Assembly (NCBI GenBank): GCA_003854995.1
Contig: RQOI01000202.1
Span: forward strand, 1 to 11,149
Source: Candidatus Zhuqueibacterota bacterium
GTDB lineage: Bacteria > Zhuqueibacterota > Zhuqueibacteria > Residuimicrobiales > Krinioviventaceae
DNA length: 11,149 bases
Reading direction: 5' to 3'
A program made the position numbers and the translations under genes. The number at the start of each line of letters is the position of its first letter. Position 1 is the first letter of the stretch. Below the pieces are notes generated by a model that searched no databases, was not told the DNA's origin, and worked only from the letters and a program-made list of their open reading frames with translations. Below are positions 1 to 6,982 of the stretch, piece by piece.

Positions 1-297
1 GTCAATCTGATGCTCGATCCGTTTTTCAAGCAAGAACTTCAGAACGCGGTCCCGGCCTGGCGACGCGTGATTCAGACCGCTGTCGAGCTCGGCATCGCGG
101 CGCCGGCGCTCGGCACGGCATTGGCATACTATGACGGCTACCGCAGCGAACGGCTGCCGGCCAACCTGCTGCAAGCGCAGCGCGACTATTTCGGCGCCCA
201 TACCTATGAGCGCATCGATCGGCCGCGCGGCGAATACTATCACACCAACTGGACGGGGCGCGGTGGGTCGACGTCGGCGTCAACCTATGTCGTCTAG
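1..297 (+). CDS. gnd: 6-phosphogluconate dehydrogenase, C-terminal end (5' cut by window)
   Basis: This is the last 98 codons of the decarboxylating 6-phosphogluconate dehydrogenase, which converts 6-phosphogluconate to ribulose 5-phosphate and makes NADPH in the oxidative pentose phosphate pathway in the cytosol. The reading frame is open from base 1. The strongest mark is the family signature QRDYFGAHTYER (bases 175-210). Its Arg (181-183) and His (199-201) match the C-terminal-tail residues that reach into the neighbouring subunit's active site in the sheep enzyme. The tail HTNWTGRGGSTSASTYVV is typical of the long bacterial form (about 470-490 residues), so roughly four fifths of the gene lies upstream. 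The stop TAG is at 295-297. The next gene starts 58 bases on and is not the often-adjacent zwf. Confidence 0.95.
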   Translation, partial: VNLMLDPFFKQELQNAVPAWRRVIQTAVELGIAAPALGTALAYYDGYRSERLPANLLQAQRDYFGAHTYERIDRPRGEYYHTNWTGRGGSTSASTYVV

Positions 298-355
298 GAG
301 GCGATCGTCTTTTCGCGCGACGGTGAGACCCTAACAGATCAAAAGTGTCAAGCTG

Positions 356-1117
356 ATGAAACCGATACATATTTTGCCATTCTGCCTTTTGTGCGTCGGC
401 TGTCACTCCGCTTCTTTTCATTATTCGATCGCGGAGACGGATCTATCCGATGATTTCGTCATCATCTTGCACGGATTGCGCGGCAAGAGTTCGTCGTTCC
501 TCAAGCTGGAGCAGGCGCTGCTGGCCCAAGGCTACAACGTCTGCCGCGTCGATTATCCGTCCACGCAGTATGATGTGCAAACGCTGGCGGACAGGGCCAT
601 CGGTGAAGCCATTCGGCGGTGCGAAAGGGCCGGGAGCGACACGCTCTATTTTGTCGCTCACTCCCTGGGCGCCATTTTGGCTCGTCACTTTTTGCAGGAA
701 AACGATCTATCTCGACTCGGCCGGATTGTCTTCATCTGTCCGCCGAATCATGGCACTGAACTGATCGACAGATTTGCCTGGTGCCGCCTGTTTCGCAAAG
801 TAAATGGTCCGGCGGGAATGCAGCTCAGCGCTTCTCCAGATGGTTTGGTCGCCTCACTGGAAATTCCCGACTATCCCTTTGCTGTCGTGATGAGCGCCAG
901 GTCGATCAATCCGCTGGCGTCGGCCTTCATTCCGGGAAGGGACGATGGCCGCGTCTCCATGGAGAGCGCCAAGCTCACGGGCATGCGAGATTTTGTCCTG
1001 GTCCAGGCGCATCACCATAACAGCATGCGAAAACAGGAGACCATTCGCCAGGTGATCCACCTTTTGGAACGCGGCGAGTTTGAACGGACCGACTGTATCG
1101 CACCGCAGGTGCGGTAA
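356..1117 (+). CDS. alpha/beta hydrolase, probable lipoprotein (lipase/esterase-like)
   Basis: This 253-residue protein has an alpha/beta-hydrolase fold. Residues 34-40 (FVIILHG) form the first core strand with the HG oxyanion motif. The nucleophile elbow is AHSLG with Ser103. The likely acid is Asp197 or Asp198 (GRDDGRVS), and the likely catalytic His is one of His219-221. This layout matches the small PGAP1/DUF676-like lipases often annotated as alpha/beta hydrolases. The N terminus has a short hydrophobic stretch ending VGC at Cys16, which resembles a lipobox although the -3 residue is Cys rather than Leu, so lipid anchoring in the envelope is plausible but not certain. No strong Shine-Dalgarno precedes the ATG at 356. 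The gene ends 22 bases before the LarA-like gene. Substrate is unknown; an ester or lipid is the default guess. Confidence 0.8.
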   Translation: MKPIHILPFCLLCVGCHSASFHYSIAETDLSDDFVIILHGLRGKSSSFLKLEQALLAQGYNVCRVDYPSTQYDVQTLADRAIGEAIRRCERAGSDTLYFVAHSLGAILARHFLQENDLSRLGRIVFICPPNHGTELIDRFAWCRLFRKVNGPAGMQLSASPDGLVASLEIPDYPFAVVMSARSINPLASAFIPGRDDGRVSMESAKLTGMRDFVLVQAHHHNSMRKQETIRQVIHLLERGEFERTDCIAPQVR

Positions 1118-1127
1118 TATCTATTTT

Positions 1128-1134
1128 GTGAGGA
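1128..1134 (+). promoter_or_regulatory. Shine-Dalgarno that fixes a GTG start at 1140
   Basis: The sequence GTGAGGA lies with its AGGA core 5 bases before GTG 1140-1142. The in-frame alternatives, TTG at 1080 (inside the preceding gene) and GTG at 1128, have no comparable site at a sensible distance. The 1140 start also places the conserved GRG near the N terminus, as in LarA-like proteins. Confidence 0.6.
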
Positions 1135-1139
1135 TTCAA

Positions 1140-2399
1140 GTGATCGAAGGACGTGGCGCGCCGGAGCAAATTTTATCCGAAGAACAGATCTTAAAGATCT
1201 GTGCACAGGTGTTCGACAGGCAGAGGGTACGCGGCAAAAAGCTCTTGTTCATCATTCCCGATCACACGCGCACAGCGCCCATGGACGTGATGTTTCGGAC
1301 GCTCTATGCGCTGCTGGCGGATCGCGTCGCGCTGTTCGATCTGCTCATCGCCCTCGGCACCCATCCGCCCATGAGCGAGAGAATGATCTGCGACCGCGTC
1401 GGCATCACGCGCGAAGAGCGGGCGAAATATGCCAAGGCGCGCTTTTTCAACCACTGCTGGGATGATCCACGACAGCTCGCCAACATCGGCACGCTCTCGG
1501 CCGATGAGGTCGAGCACCTGACGCACGGGCTGATGAAAGAAAAAGTGGACGTCAGTATCAATAAAATGGTGCTCGATTATGACCTGCTCGTCATCGTTGG
1601 TCCGACTTTTCCGCATGAGGTCATTGGTTTTTCCGGCGGCAACAAATATCTCTTTCCCGGCATCGCCGGACAGGAGATCATTGATATGTTTCACTGGCTT
1701 GGCGCGCTGCTGACCAGTCCCAAGATCATCGGCGCCAGGGAGACGCCGGTGCGCGACATCGTCGATCGGGCGGCTGCGCTCGTGCCGGTCGACCGTATCT
1801 GTCTGAGCCTGGTGGTGGGGAGCAAAGGACTCGCTGGGCTCTACGCCGGCGCGCCGGAAGAGGCGTTCTCCGCGGCAGCGGATTTGTCGGATAAACTGCA
1901 CATCATCTATGCCGACACGCCCTTCAAAAGTGTGCTCTCCTGCGCGCCGTTGATGTACGATGATCTCTGGACCGGCGCCAAGTGCATGTACAAACTGGAG
2001 TGCGTGGTCGCCGATGGCGGCGAATTGATCATTTACGCCCCGCACATCAGGGAGATTTCCGTGACGCATGGTAAAAAAATCGAGGAGATCGGCTACCATG
2101 TCAGGGACTATTTTCTCAAACAATCAGCGCGCTTTGCGCATGTGCCCGGCAGCGTCATGGCCCATTCGACGCACGTCAAGGGCATCGGCTCTTTTGAATA
2201 TGGCGTCGAAAAGCCGCGCATCAGAGTGACGCTGGCCACGCAGATACCCAAAGAGCTGTGCGACAAGATAGATCTCGGCTATCGATCGCCGGATGCCATT
2301 CGTCCGGAAGAGTGGATGAATCGGGAAGCAGAGGGTGTACTCACTGTCGCCAAAGCGGGGGAGATGTTGTATAGATTAAAAAATGATCCGTTTCGATAG
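1140..2399 (+). CDS. LarA-family (DUF2088) nickel-pincer racemase/epimerase homologue
   Basis: This 419-residue protein, counted from the GTG at 1140, is a homologue of lactate racemase LarA. LarA carries a nickel-pincer nucleotide cofactor and inverts alpha-hydroxy acids by hydride transfer. Residues known from Lactiplantibacillus plantarum LarA are visible: Asp41/Arg44 in DHTR (Asp72/Arg75), His75 in ALGTH (His108), His159 in FPHE (His174), Lys169 in GFSGGNK (pincer-bearing Lys184) and His185 in MFHW (nickel ligand His200). The 10- and 16-residue spacings from His159 to Lys169 to His185 match LarA exactly, so a functional cofactor site is likely. The family also includes epimerases and racemases acting on other hydroxy and sugar acids, including a gluconate 2-epimerase. 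The gnd/PFK context suggests, but does not prove, a sugar acid. The cofactor genes larB, larC and larE are not in this window. It lies in a + strand cluster, 49 bases before the PFK gene. Confidence 0.82.
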   Translation: MIEGRGAPEQILSEEQILKICAQVFDRQRVRGKKLLFIIPDHTRTAPMDVMFRTLYALLADRVALFDLLIALGTHPPMSERMICDRVGITREERAKYAKARFFNHCWDDPRQLANIGTLSADEVEHLTHGLMKEKVDVSINKMVLDYDLLVIVGPTFPHEVIGFSGGNKYLFPGIAGQEIIDMFHWLGALLTSPKIIGARETPVRDIVDRAAALVPVDRICLSLVVGSKGLAGLYAGAPEEAFSAAADLSDKLHIIYADTPFKSVLSCAPLMYDDLWTGAKCMYKLECVVADGGELIIYAPHIREISVTHGKKIEEIGYHVRDYFLKQSARFAHVPGSVMAHSTHVKGIGSFEYGVEKPRIRVTLATQIPKELCDKIDLGYRSPDAIRPEEWMNREAEGVLTVAKAGEMLYRLKNDPFR

Positions 2400-2448
2400 A
2401 ATTTGATAAAAATGATTAATTCATAAATATAGTGTCAGGAGGAAAAAT

Positions 2449-3738
2449 ATGCCTGCTGCAAAAAATGTCGTTGTGGCTCAATCGGGTGGTCCGTCGCCTG
2501 TGATCAATAACACCGTGCGCGGGATTCTCGACACCTGCAAAATGTTTCCCGATAAATTTGATAAAATTTATGCGGCCTGGCATGGGATAGAGGGTGTTTT
2601 GAAGGAAGAGCTTCTCGATCTCTCGGCGCAGAAAGAGGAAGAGATTGCGTTACTGCGCACGACGCCGGCGGCTGGAGCCATCGGTACGTGCCGCTACAAG
2701 GTGAAGGAGAAGCAAAAAGAGGATTTCAACCGCATCATTGAGGTGCTGCGAGCGCATGATGTCGGCTATTTTTTCTACATCGGCGGCAATGATTCAATGG
2801 ATACCGCCAACAAGGTGGCCAAACTGGCGCACGAGCAGGGGCTGAATCTGGTCAGCGTCGGGGGATCAAAGACGATAGATAATGACGTCGGTGATTCAGA
2901 GTTCAAGCTTGTCGATCACACCCCGGGCTACGGCTCTGTGGCGCGCTACTGGGCCATGGCCATTCAGAATGCCAACGAGGAGAATATGGGCTCAGCGCCG
3001 GCAGATCCTGTCCTCGTCATTCAGATGATGGGCCGGCGAATAGGCTTCATCCCCGCCGCGGCGCGCCTGGCCGATCCGAAACGCAGAATGCCGTTGCAGA
3101 TCTATATGCCGGAATCAAAGGTGTCGATCGACGAGTTGACCGATAACGTCAACGATGAGCTCAAGCGCAGTGGCCGCTGCATCGTTGCGGTTTCCGAAGG
3201 ATTTGATGCCGGCGATGTCGGCGCTGCGCGCGATTCGTTCGGCCATGTCGAGTTCGGCGCCAGTATGTTCACGGCGCAGCAGATCATTGTCAATCATCTG
3301 AATACAGTCGGCATCCCTGCGCGCGGCAAGGCGCGCGGCCAGGTGGCCGGCACCGATCAACGCGATACCGCCATCTGTGCATCGTCGGTCGATTTGGACG
3401 AGTCCTATAAAGTCGGACAAAACTGCGTCGTCATCGCTCTGGAGCACGGCTCCGGCTATATGAGCACCATGCTGCGTCAGCCTGGCTTGATCTACAGCAT
3501 AAAGTTCGACAAAGTGGCGCTCGAGCAGGTCGCCAATTCGGAACGCGAATTTCCGCAGGCGTGGATTGCCGAGAGCAGAATCGACGTGACCGACGATTTC
3601 GTCGCCTACGCCCGGCCGCTCATCGGCGATGACTGGGTGAGCGTGCCGGTGATCAACGGGCTGCAGCGTTTTGCCCGGTTGCAGCCGATTTTTGCCGACC
3701 AACTGTGTCCCAAGTATGTGCCGGAAGGATATAGATAA
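2449..3738 (+). CDS. 6-phosphofructokinase, pyrophosphate-dependent type
   Basis: This 429-residue PfkA-fold enzyme phosphorylates fructose 6-phosphate to fructose 1,6-bisphosphate in glycolysis; the PPi-dependent form works reversibly. Visible motifs are the phosphate-binding QSGGPSPVINN (11-21), GGNDS (112-116), the catalytic TIDND (142-146, Asp144 as base), MMGRR (193-197) and SEGF (249-252). Two positions decide the phosphoryl donor. Asp115 stands where ATP enzymes have Gly (Gly104 in E. coli PfkA), and Lys141 just before TIDND stands where they have Gly (Gly124). The Asp plus Lys pair is the hallmark of PPi-PFK. At 429 residues it is longer than the roughly 320-residue bacterial ATP enzyme and nearer PPi-PFK length. 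The ATG has a strong AGGAGG 6 bases upstream (2437-2442). The 49-base upstream gap is AT-rich, but no convincing promoter was found. The donor assignment is inferred from residues. Confidence 0.92.
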   Translation: MPAAKNVVVAQSGGPSPVINNTVRGILDTCKMFPDKFDKIYAAWHGIEGVLKEELLDLSAQKEEEIALLRTTPAAGAIGTCRYKVKEKQKEDFNRIIEVLRAHDVGYFFYIGGNDSMDTANKVAKLAHEQGLNLVSVGGSKTIDNDVGDSEFKLVDHTPGYGSVARYWAMAIQNANEENMGSAPADPVLVIQMMGRRIGFIPAAARLADPKRRMPLQIYMPESKVSIDELTDNVNDELKRSGRCIVAVSEGFDAGDVGAARDSFGHVEFGASMFTAQQIIVNHLNTVGIPARGKARGQVAGTDQRDTAICASSVDLDESYKVGQNCVVIALEHGSGYMSTMLRQPGLIYSIKFDKVALEQVANSEREFPQAWIAESRIDVTDDFVAYARPLIGDDWVSVPVINGLQRFARLQPIFADQLCPKYVPEGYR

Positions 3739-3782
3739 AAGCTCGTTTTCGGTTCTGTCAATTCATATTGGAAGGTTTGCAT

Positions 3783-4667
3783 ATGGATCCACAAGCTGAA
3801 TTAAAAAACCTGCAGGCAAAGCATGCTTATCTCATCGCCATCGACAGCGATGGATGCGCCTTCGATTCCATGGAGATCAAACACAAAGAATGTTTCATCC
3901 CCAACTTTATCAAGTATTTTGATTTGCAGCCGGTCGCCAAATATGCGCGGGAAGCTGCTGAATTCACCAATCTCTATTCAAAATGGCGGGGATCCAACCG
4001 CTTCATCTCTTATTTGCTGGCGCTGGATTTGCTCAAAGAGCGACCAGAGGTGATCGCCCGTAACGCCAAGATTCCGGACCTGCCCGGGCTACGCGCCTGG
4101 ATGAAACGTGAATCCAGACTCGGCAATCCGGCTCTCATCGAACAAGTCAAAAGGACGGGCGATGCCGATCTGAAACAGTGTCTGGCGTGGTCACTGGCGG
4201 TGAATGAATCGGTCGCTAATATCGTCTATAACGTGCCGCCCTTTCCGCTGGTGCGGGAGAGCCTGGTGCAGACGTCAGAATGGGCTGACATCATTGTCTG
4301 TTCCGCGACGCCGCACGAAGCCTTGCTGCGCGAGTGGGAGGAGCATGATATCGCCAGGTACGTTCGTTTCATCGGCGGACAAGAGGTGGGTTCAAAAGCG
4401 GAGATGATCGCGATGGCCATCGCCGGTCAACGCTATGAGAAGGGAAAGGCGCTGATGATCGGTGATGCCCCGGGCGACATGAAGGCGGCCAAGTCAAACG
4501 GCATTCTCTTCTTCCCGGTCAATCCGAACAGAGAAGAGAAATCGTGGCAAGTTTTCTATGACAGCGCAGCGGCCCGATTCCGCGAGGGTACATTCGCCGG
4601 CGAGTATGAGACAAAGATGATCGCCGCCTTTACAGCATCCTTGCCGGAAGTGCCGCCCTGGAAATAG
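3783..4667 (+). CDS. HAD-superfamily hydrolase (probable phosphatase)
   Basis: This 294-residue protein has the four HAD motifs in order. Motif I is DSDGCAFD, with Asp21 as nucleophile and Asp23 as acid/base. Motif II is CSAT with Ser174, motif III is Lys205 (GSKAEM), and motif IV is GDAPGD with Asp228 and Asp232 as Mg2+ ligands. About 150 mostly helical residues lie between motifs I and II, a large C1-type cap like that of phosphoglycolate/sugar-phosphate phosphatases. Closest by look is the phosphoglycolate phosphatase-like group, but the substrate cannot be read from sequence. The start is taken as ATG 3783 because GGAAGG (3770-3775) lies 7 bases before it. A TTG 15 bases earlier overlaps that site and is less likely. 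It follows the PFK gene by 44 bases and probably shares its transcript, which would fit a role on a phosphorylated sugar or sugar acid (inference). Confidence 0.85.
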   Translation: MDPQAELKNLQAKHAYLIAIDSDGCAFDSMEIKHKECFIPNFIKYFDLQPVAKYAREAAEFTNLYSKWRGSNRFISYLLALDLLKERPEVIARNAKIPDLPGLRAWMKRESRLGNPALIEQVKRTGDADLKQCLAWSLAVNESVANIVYNVPPFPLVRESLVQTSEWADIIVCSATPHEALLREWEEHDIARYVRFIGGQEVGSKAEMIAMAIAGQRYEKGKALMIGDAPGDMKAAKSNGILFFPVNPNREEKSWQVFYDSAAARFREGTFAGEYETKMIAAFTASLPEVPPWK

Positions 4668-4787
4668 CCATTCGCCCGGCGACTCGCTTGCCTGCATGCC
4701 GGACTTGCCCTGTGACGCGCACGGAAATATTTCAGGCCTTGGCGAGTGTTAAACCATAAACGTTTGACAAACCAAGGCGAATATGAC

Positions 4788-5225
4788 ATGAAAGAATTAT
4801 TCACAGAAATAGAGATCAACGCTTCTTCGGACAAGGTATGGGATATCTTGACGGATTTTGCATCCTATCCAGAGTGGAATCCGTTTGTTCGCGAATTGGA
4901 GGGCAGTGTGCAGGTCGGCAAGCGCATTCGAACAGTGCTGCAGACGCCGAACAAAAAGGGCCTGACCTTCAGACCGCGAGTCATAAAAATCGTGCCGCGA
5001 CGGGAATTTCGTTGGCATGGCATGCTTGGCTTTCGCGGTTTGTTCGATGGCGAGCATGTCTTTGAATTGCATCCATCGGAACCGCACAAAGTCAGATTCA
5101 TACAAAGGGAAATCTTTACCGGCATTCTGGCGCCGATGATTCTTAAGAGCATCGAATCCAATACGCGGGCCGGATTTGAGCAGATGAACAGAGCTTTGAA
5201 AGAGCGATGCGAAGCGTCAAAGTGA
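4788..5225 (+). CDS. SRPBCC-fold (polyketide cyclase/START-like) protein
   Basis: This 145-residue protein has the typical N terminus of the SRPBCC superfamily. A first strand (residues 3-10, ELFTEIEI) is followed by NASSDKVWDILTDFASYPEWNPF (11-33), where a helix pair leads into the conserved YPEWNPF. A C-terminal helix (about 113-140) would close the hydrophobic pocket. Members bind lipids or other hydrophobic ligands, and few of these single-domain copies have a known role. No signal peptide or membrane segment is seen, so it is probably cytosolic. The ATG at 4788 has an AAGG-type site about 10 bases upstream. A GTG 42 bases earlier is possible but would add a non-conserved extension. The 120-base gap after the HAD gene is the largest in the left cluster, so it may have its own promoter. 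Confidence 0.8.
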   Translation: MKELFTEIEINASSDKVWDILTDFASYPEWNPFVRELEGSVQVGKRIRTVLQTPNKKGLTFRPRVIKIVPRREFRWHGMLGFRGLFDGEHVFELHPSEPHKVRFIQREIFTGILAPMILKSIESNTRAGFEQMNRALKERCEASK

Positions 5226-5339
5226 GGCGATAATCATTCAGCTTTTTATGTGACCAACTTTTCCCCCACCACTCAATCAGTCATTGGAAATTTTGACGAA
5301 AATGATGATCTTGTCGCTCGACAATGAAAAAGGAAGAGT

Positions 5340-6980
5340 ATGTTTTTAGCAAAATATCTGCATTCCTTCGCATCCATATTCATCGTTTCTGCCATTTACT
5401 CTTTTGTGAATGGAGATGTGGCGGCCGAGTATCAGAATTATCACGATCTGACCGTTTCCTTGCAGGCAGCGGCACGACAGCATCCCTCGCTGCTGAAAAT
5501 CGAGTCGCTGGGCAAGACGGCCGAAAATCGCGATCTGTGGCTTTTGACAATGGGCAAGGCACCGGCGGACGAAAAACCGGCGATAGCGATCCTCGGCGGC
5601 GTCGATGCGTACGATGTCGCTGCGAGTGAATTGTGCCGGCGATTCATAGACTCGGCGCTGCGGGCATACGGAGTGGTCGATAGCGTGACTTCGATCCTGG
5701 ATCGATTGACCTTTTATATTCTGCCGCGCGTCAATCCGGATGCTTCGGAACAGCAATTCGCTGCGATCAAATATGATCGCGTCCGCAATTCTCGGCCAGT
5801 GGATTCTGATTTCGATGGCGCCATCGATGAAGATGATCACGATGATCTCAACGGCGATGGGTATATCACGCTCATGCGAATCGCTGATCCGGCCGGTGAA
5901 TGGATGGTGGATCCGCTCGATCCTCGATTGATGCGTCGCGCTGCGCCGCACCTGGACGAACGCGGCGCCTATCAGCTGCTGACAGAGGGGATCGATAATG
6001 ACAAAGACGGCGCCTGGGATGAGGATCCAGCCGGCGGGGTGAATTTCAATCGGAATTTTTCATTCAATTACAGGCCCACCGAAGGCGCCGGGCCACATCC
6101 AGTGTCGGAGATGGAAAGTCGCGCCGTCGCCGATTTCCTTTTTTCGCATCCAAATGTCGCCCTCGTCTTTTGTTTTTCGCAGCAAGAAAATCTGCTGCAT
6201 CCGTGGGATGTCGCCGGTGACGCTGATGTGCAGCCGGGAAAGCCCATCACCAGGGTGCTGCCGAAGGACGGCAAGTTTTATAAATTTATCGCTGATCAAT
6301 TCAAGCGCTCGACGGGTTTTGATCCGCCGCCGCCCGAACGCGGCTACGGCGCCTTTCCCGAATGGGCTTACTATCACTATGGTCGATGGTCGTTCGCCGC
6401 TCCTTCCTGGTGTCCACCGGCGATGACCGCGGGTGATACGACAGACGTGAAAGTGAAAGATGACCCCCTTGCCCGCGAACGACAATTGCTGGCCTGGACG
6501 ATGAAAAATGCGCCGAACAGGTTTGTCGAATGGTCGGCCTTCGACCACCCCGATTTTCCAACGCAAAAAGTGGAGATCGGCGGATTTGTAGCCGGCAGCC
6601 TGAATCCGCCGAGCCTGACAAAAGAGTTCACCGCTTTTTTCTACCAGCTCGCTGCGTATCTGCCAAAACTTGACGTTCAGGTTAAAGTCGAGGCAACAGA
6701 CCAGTTCTATCGGATAACGGCGACGATCATCAACTCTGGCTATTTGCCGACCTGCTCCGAACTGGGCGCCAAGTCGAAATGGCTGCGCAAGGTCAAGGCC
6801 GAGCTCATATTGTCCGATGCGCACAAGCTGATCAGCGGCAATCGCTTCTACCTCATCGATGCCATCGCGACTGTCGCCGAAAAACAGTGGAGCATAATCG
6901 GAAAAAGCGGCAGCACTGTCAAAGTCATCGTCGCCAGTCCGAGCGTCGGATATGTGGAGAAAGAGATCAGGCTGGATTGA
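5340..6980 (+). CDS. secreted M14-like protein with lost zinc and catalytic residues (pseudo-peptidase)
   Basis: This 546-residue paralogue of the M14 carboxypeptidase at 9139-10878 can be aligned by eye over its whole length, including ILPRVNPDAS (127-136), NFNRNF (235-240), FDHPDFP (401-407) and EIGG (412-415). An N-terminal signal peptide is likely (Lys5, hydrophobic 11-23, cleavage near 25-30), giving a periplasmic or secreted protein. Its active site is gone. The zinc His and Glu of HxxE are Asp89 and Asp92, the third zinc His position falls on Ser280/Gln281, and the catalytic Glu position is Pro355. Arg238 in NRN, which matches the substrate-carboxylate Arg145 region of carboxypeptidase A, remains. 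Three Asp-rich calcium-type loops remain at 155-165, 169-176 and 219-229. The reading frame is intact, so this looks like a binding or regulatory protein rather than debris. The ATG has AGGA 5 bases upstream. It converges with htpG, with stops 2 bases apart. Confidence 0.8.
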   Translation: MFLAKYLHSFASIFIVSAIYSFVNGDVAAEYQNYHDLTVSLQAAARQHPSLLKIESLGKTAENRDLWLLTMGKAPADEKPAIAILGGVDAYDVAASELCRRFIDSALRAYGVVDSVTSILDRLTFYILPRVNPDASEQQFAAIKYDRVRNSRPVDSDFDGAIDEDDHDDLNGDGYITLMRIADPAGEWMVDPLDPRLMRRAAPHLDERGAYQLLTEGIDNDKDGAWDEDPAGGVNFNRNFSFNYRPTEGAGPHPVSEMESRAVADFLFSHPNVALVFCFSQQENLLHPWDVAGDADVQPGKPITRVLPKDGKFYKFIADQFKRSTGFDPPPPERGYGAFPEWAYYHYGRWSFAAPSWCPPAMTAGDTTDVKVKDDPLARERQLLAWTMKNAPNRFVEWSAFDHPDFPTQKVEIGGFVAGSLNPPSLTKEFTAFFYQLAAYLPKLDVQVKVEATDQFYRITATIINSGYLPTCSELGAKSKWLRKVKAELILSDAHKLISGNRFYLIDAIATVAEKQWSIIGKSGSTVKVIVASPSVGYVEKEIRLD

Positions 6981-6982
6981 CC

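Noticed and set aside
1191..2123. 310-codon open frame on the - strand inside the LarA-like gene
   Set aside because: It lies fully antisense to a gene with clear family motifs, its translation is rich in Arg/His/Asp with no recognisable domain, and such frames arise from codon bias.
2400..2448. Possible promoter before the PFK gene (TTGATA with AT-rich -10-like sequence)
   Set aside because: The -10 matches are poor or at 15 or 19 base spacing, and the start point would fall on the Shine-Dalgarno.
5340..6980. Calling the first M14 copy a decayed pseudogene
   Set aside because: The frame is uninterrupted, has a Shine-Dalgarno and signal peptide, and keeps non-catalytic motifs, which points to a maintained protein.
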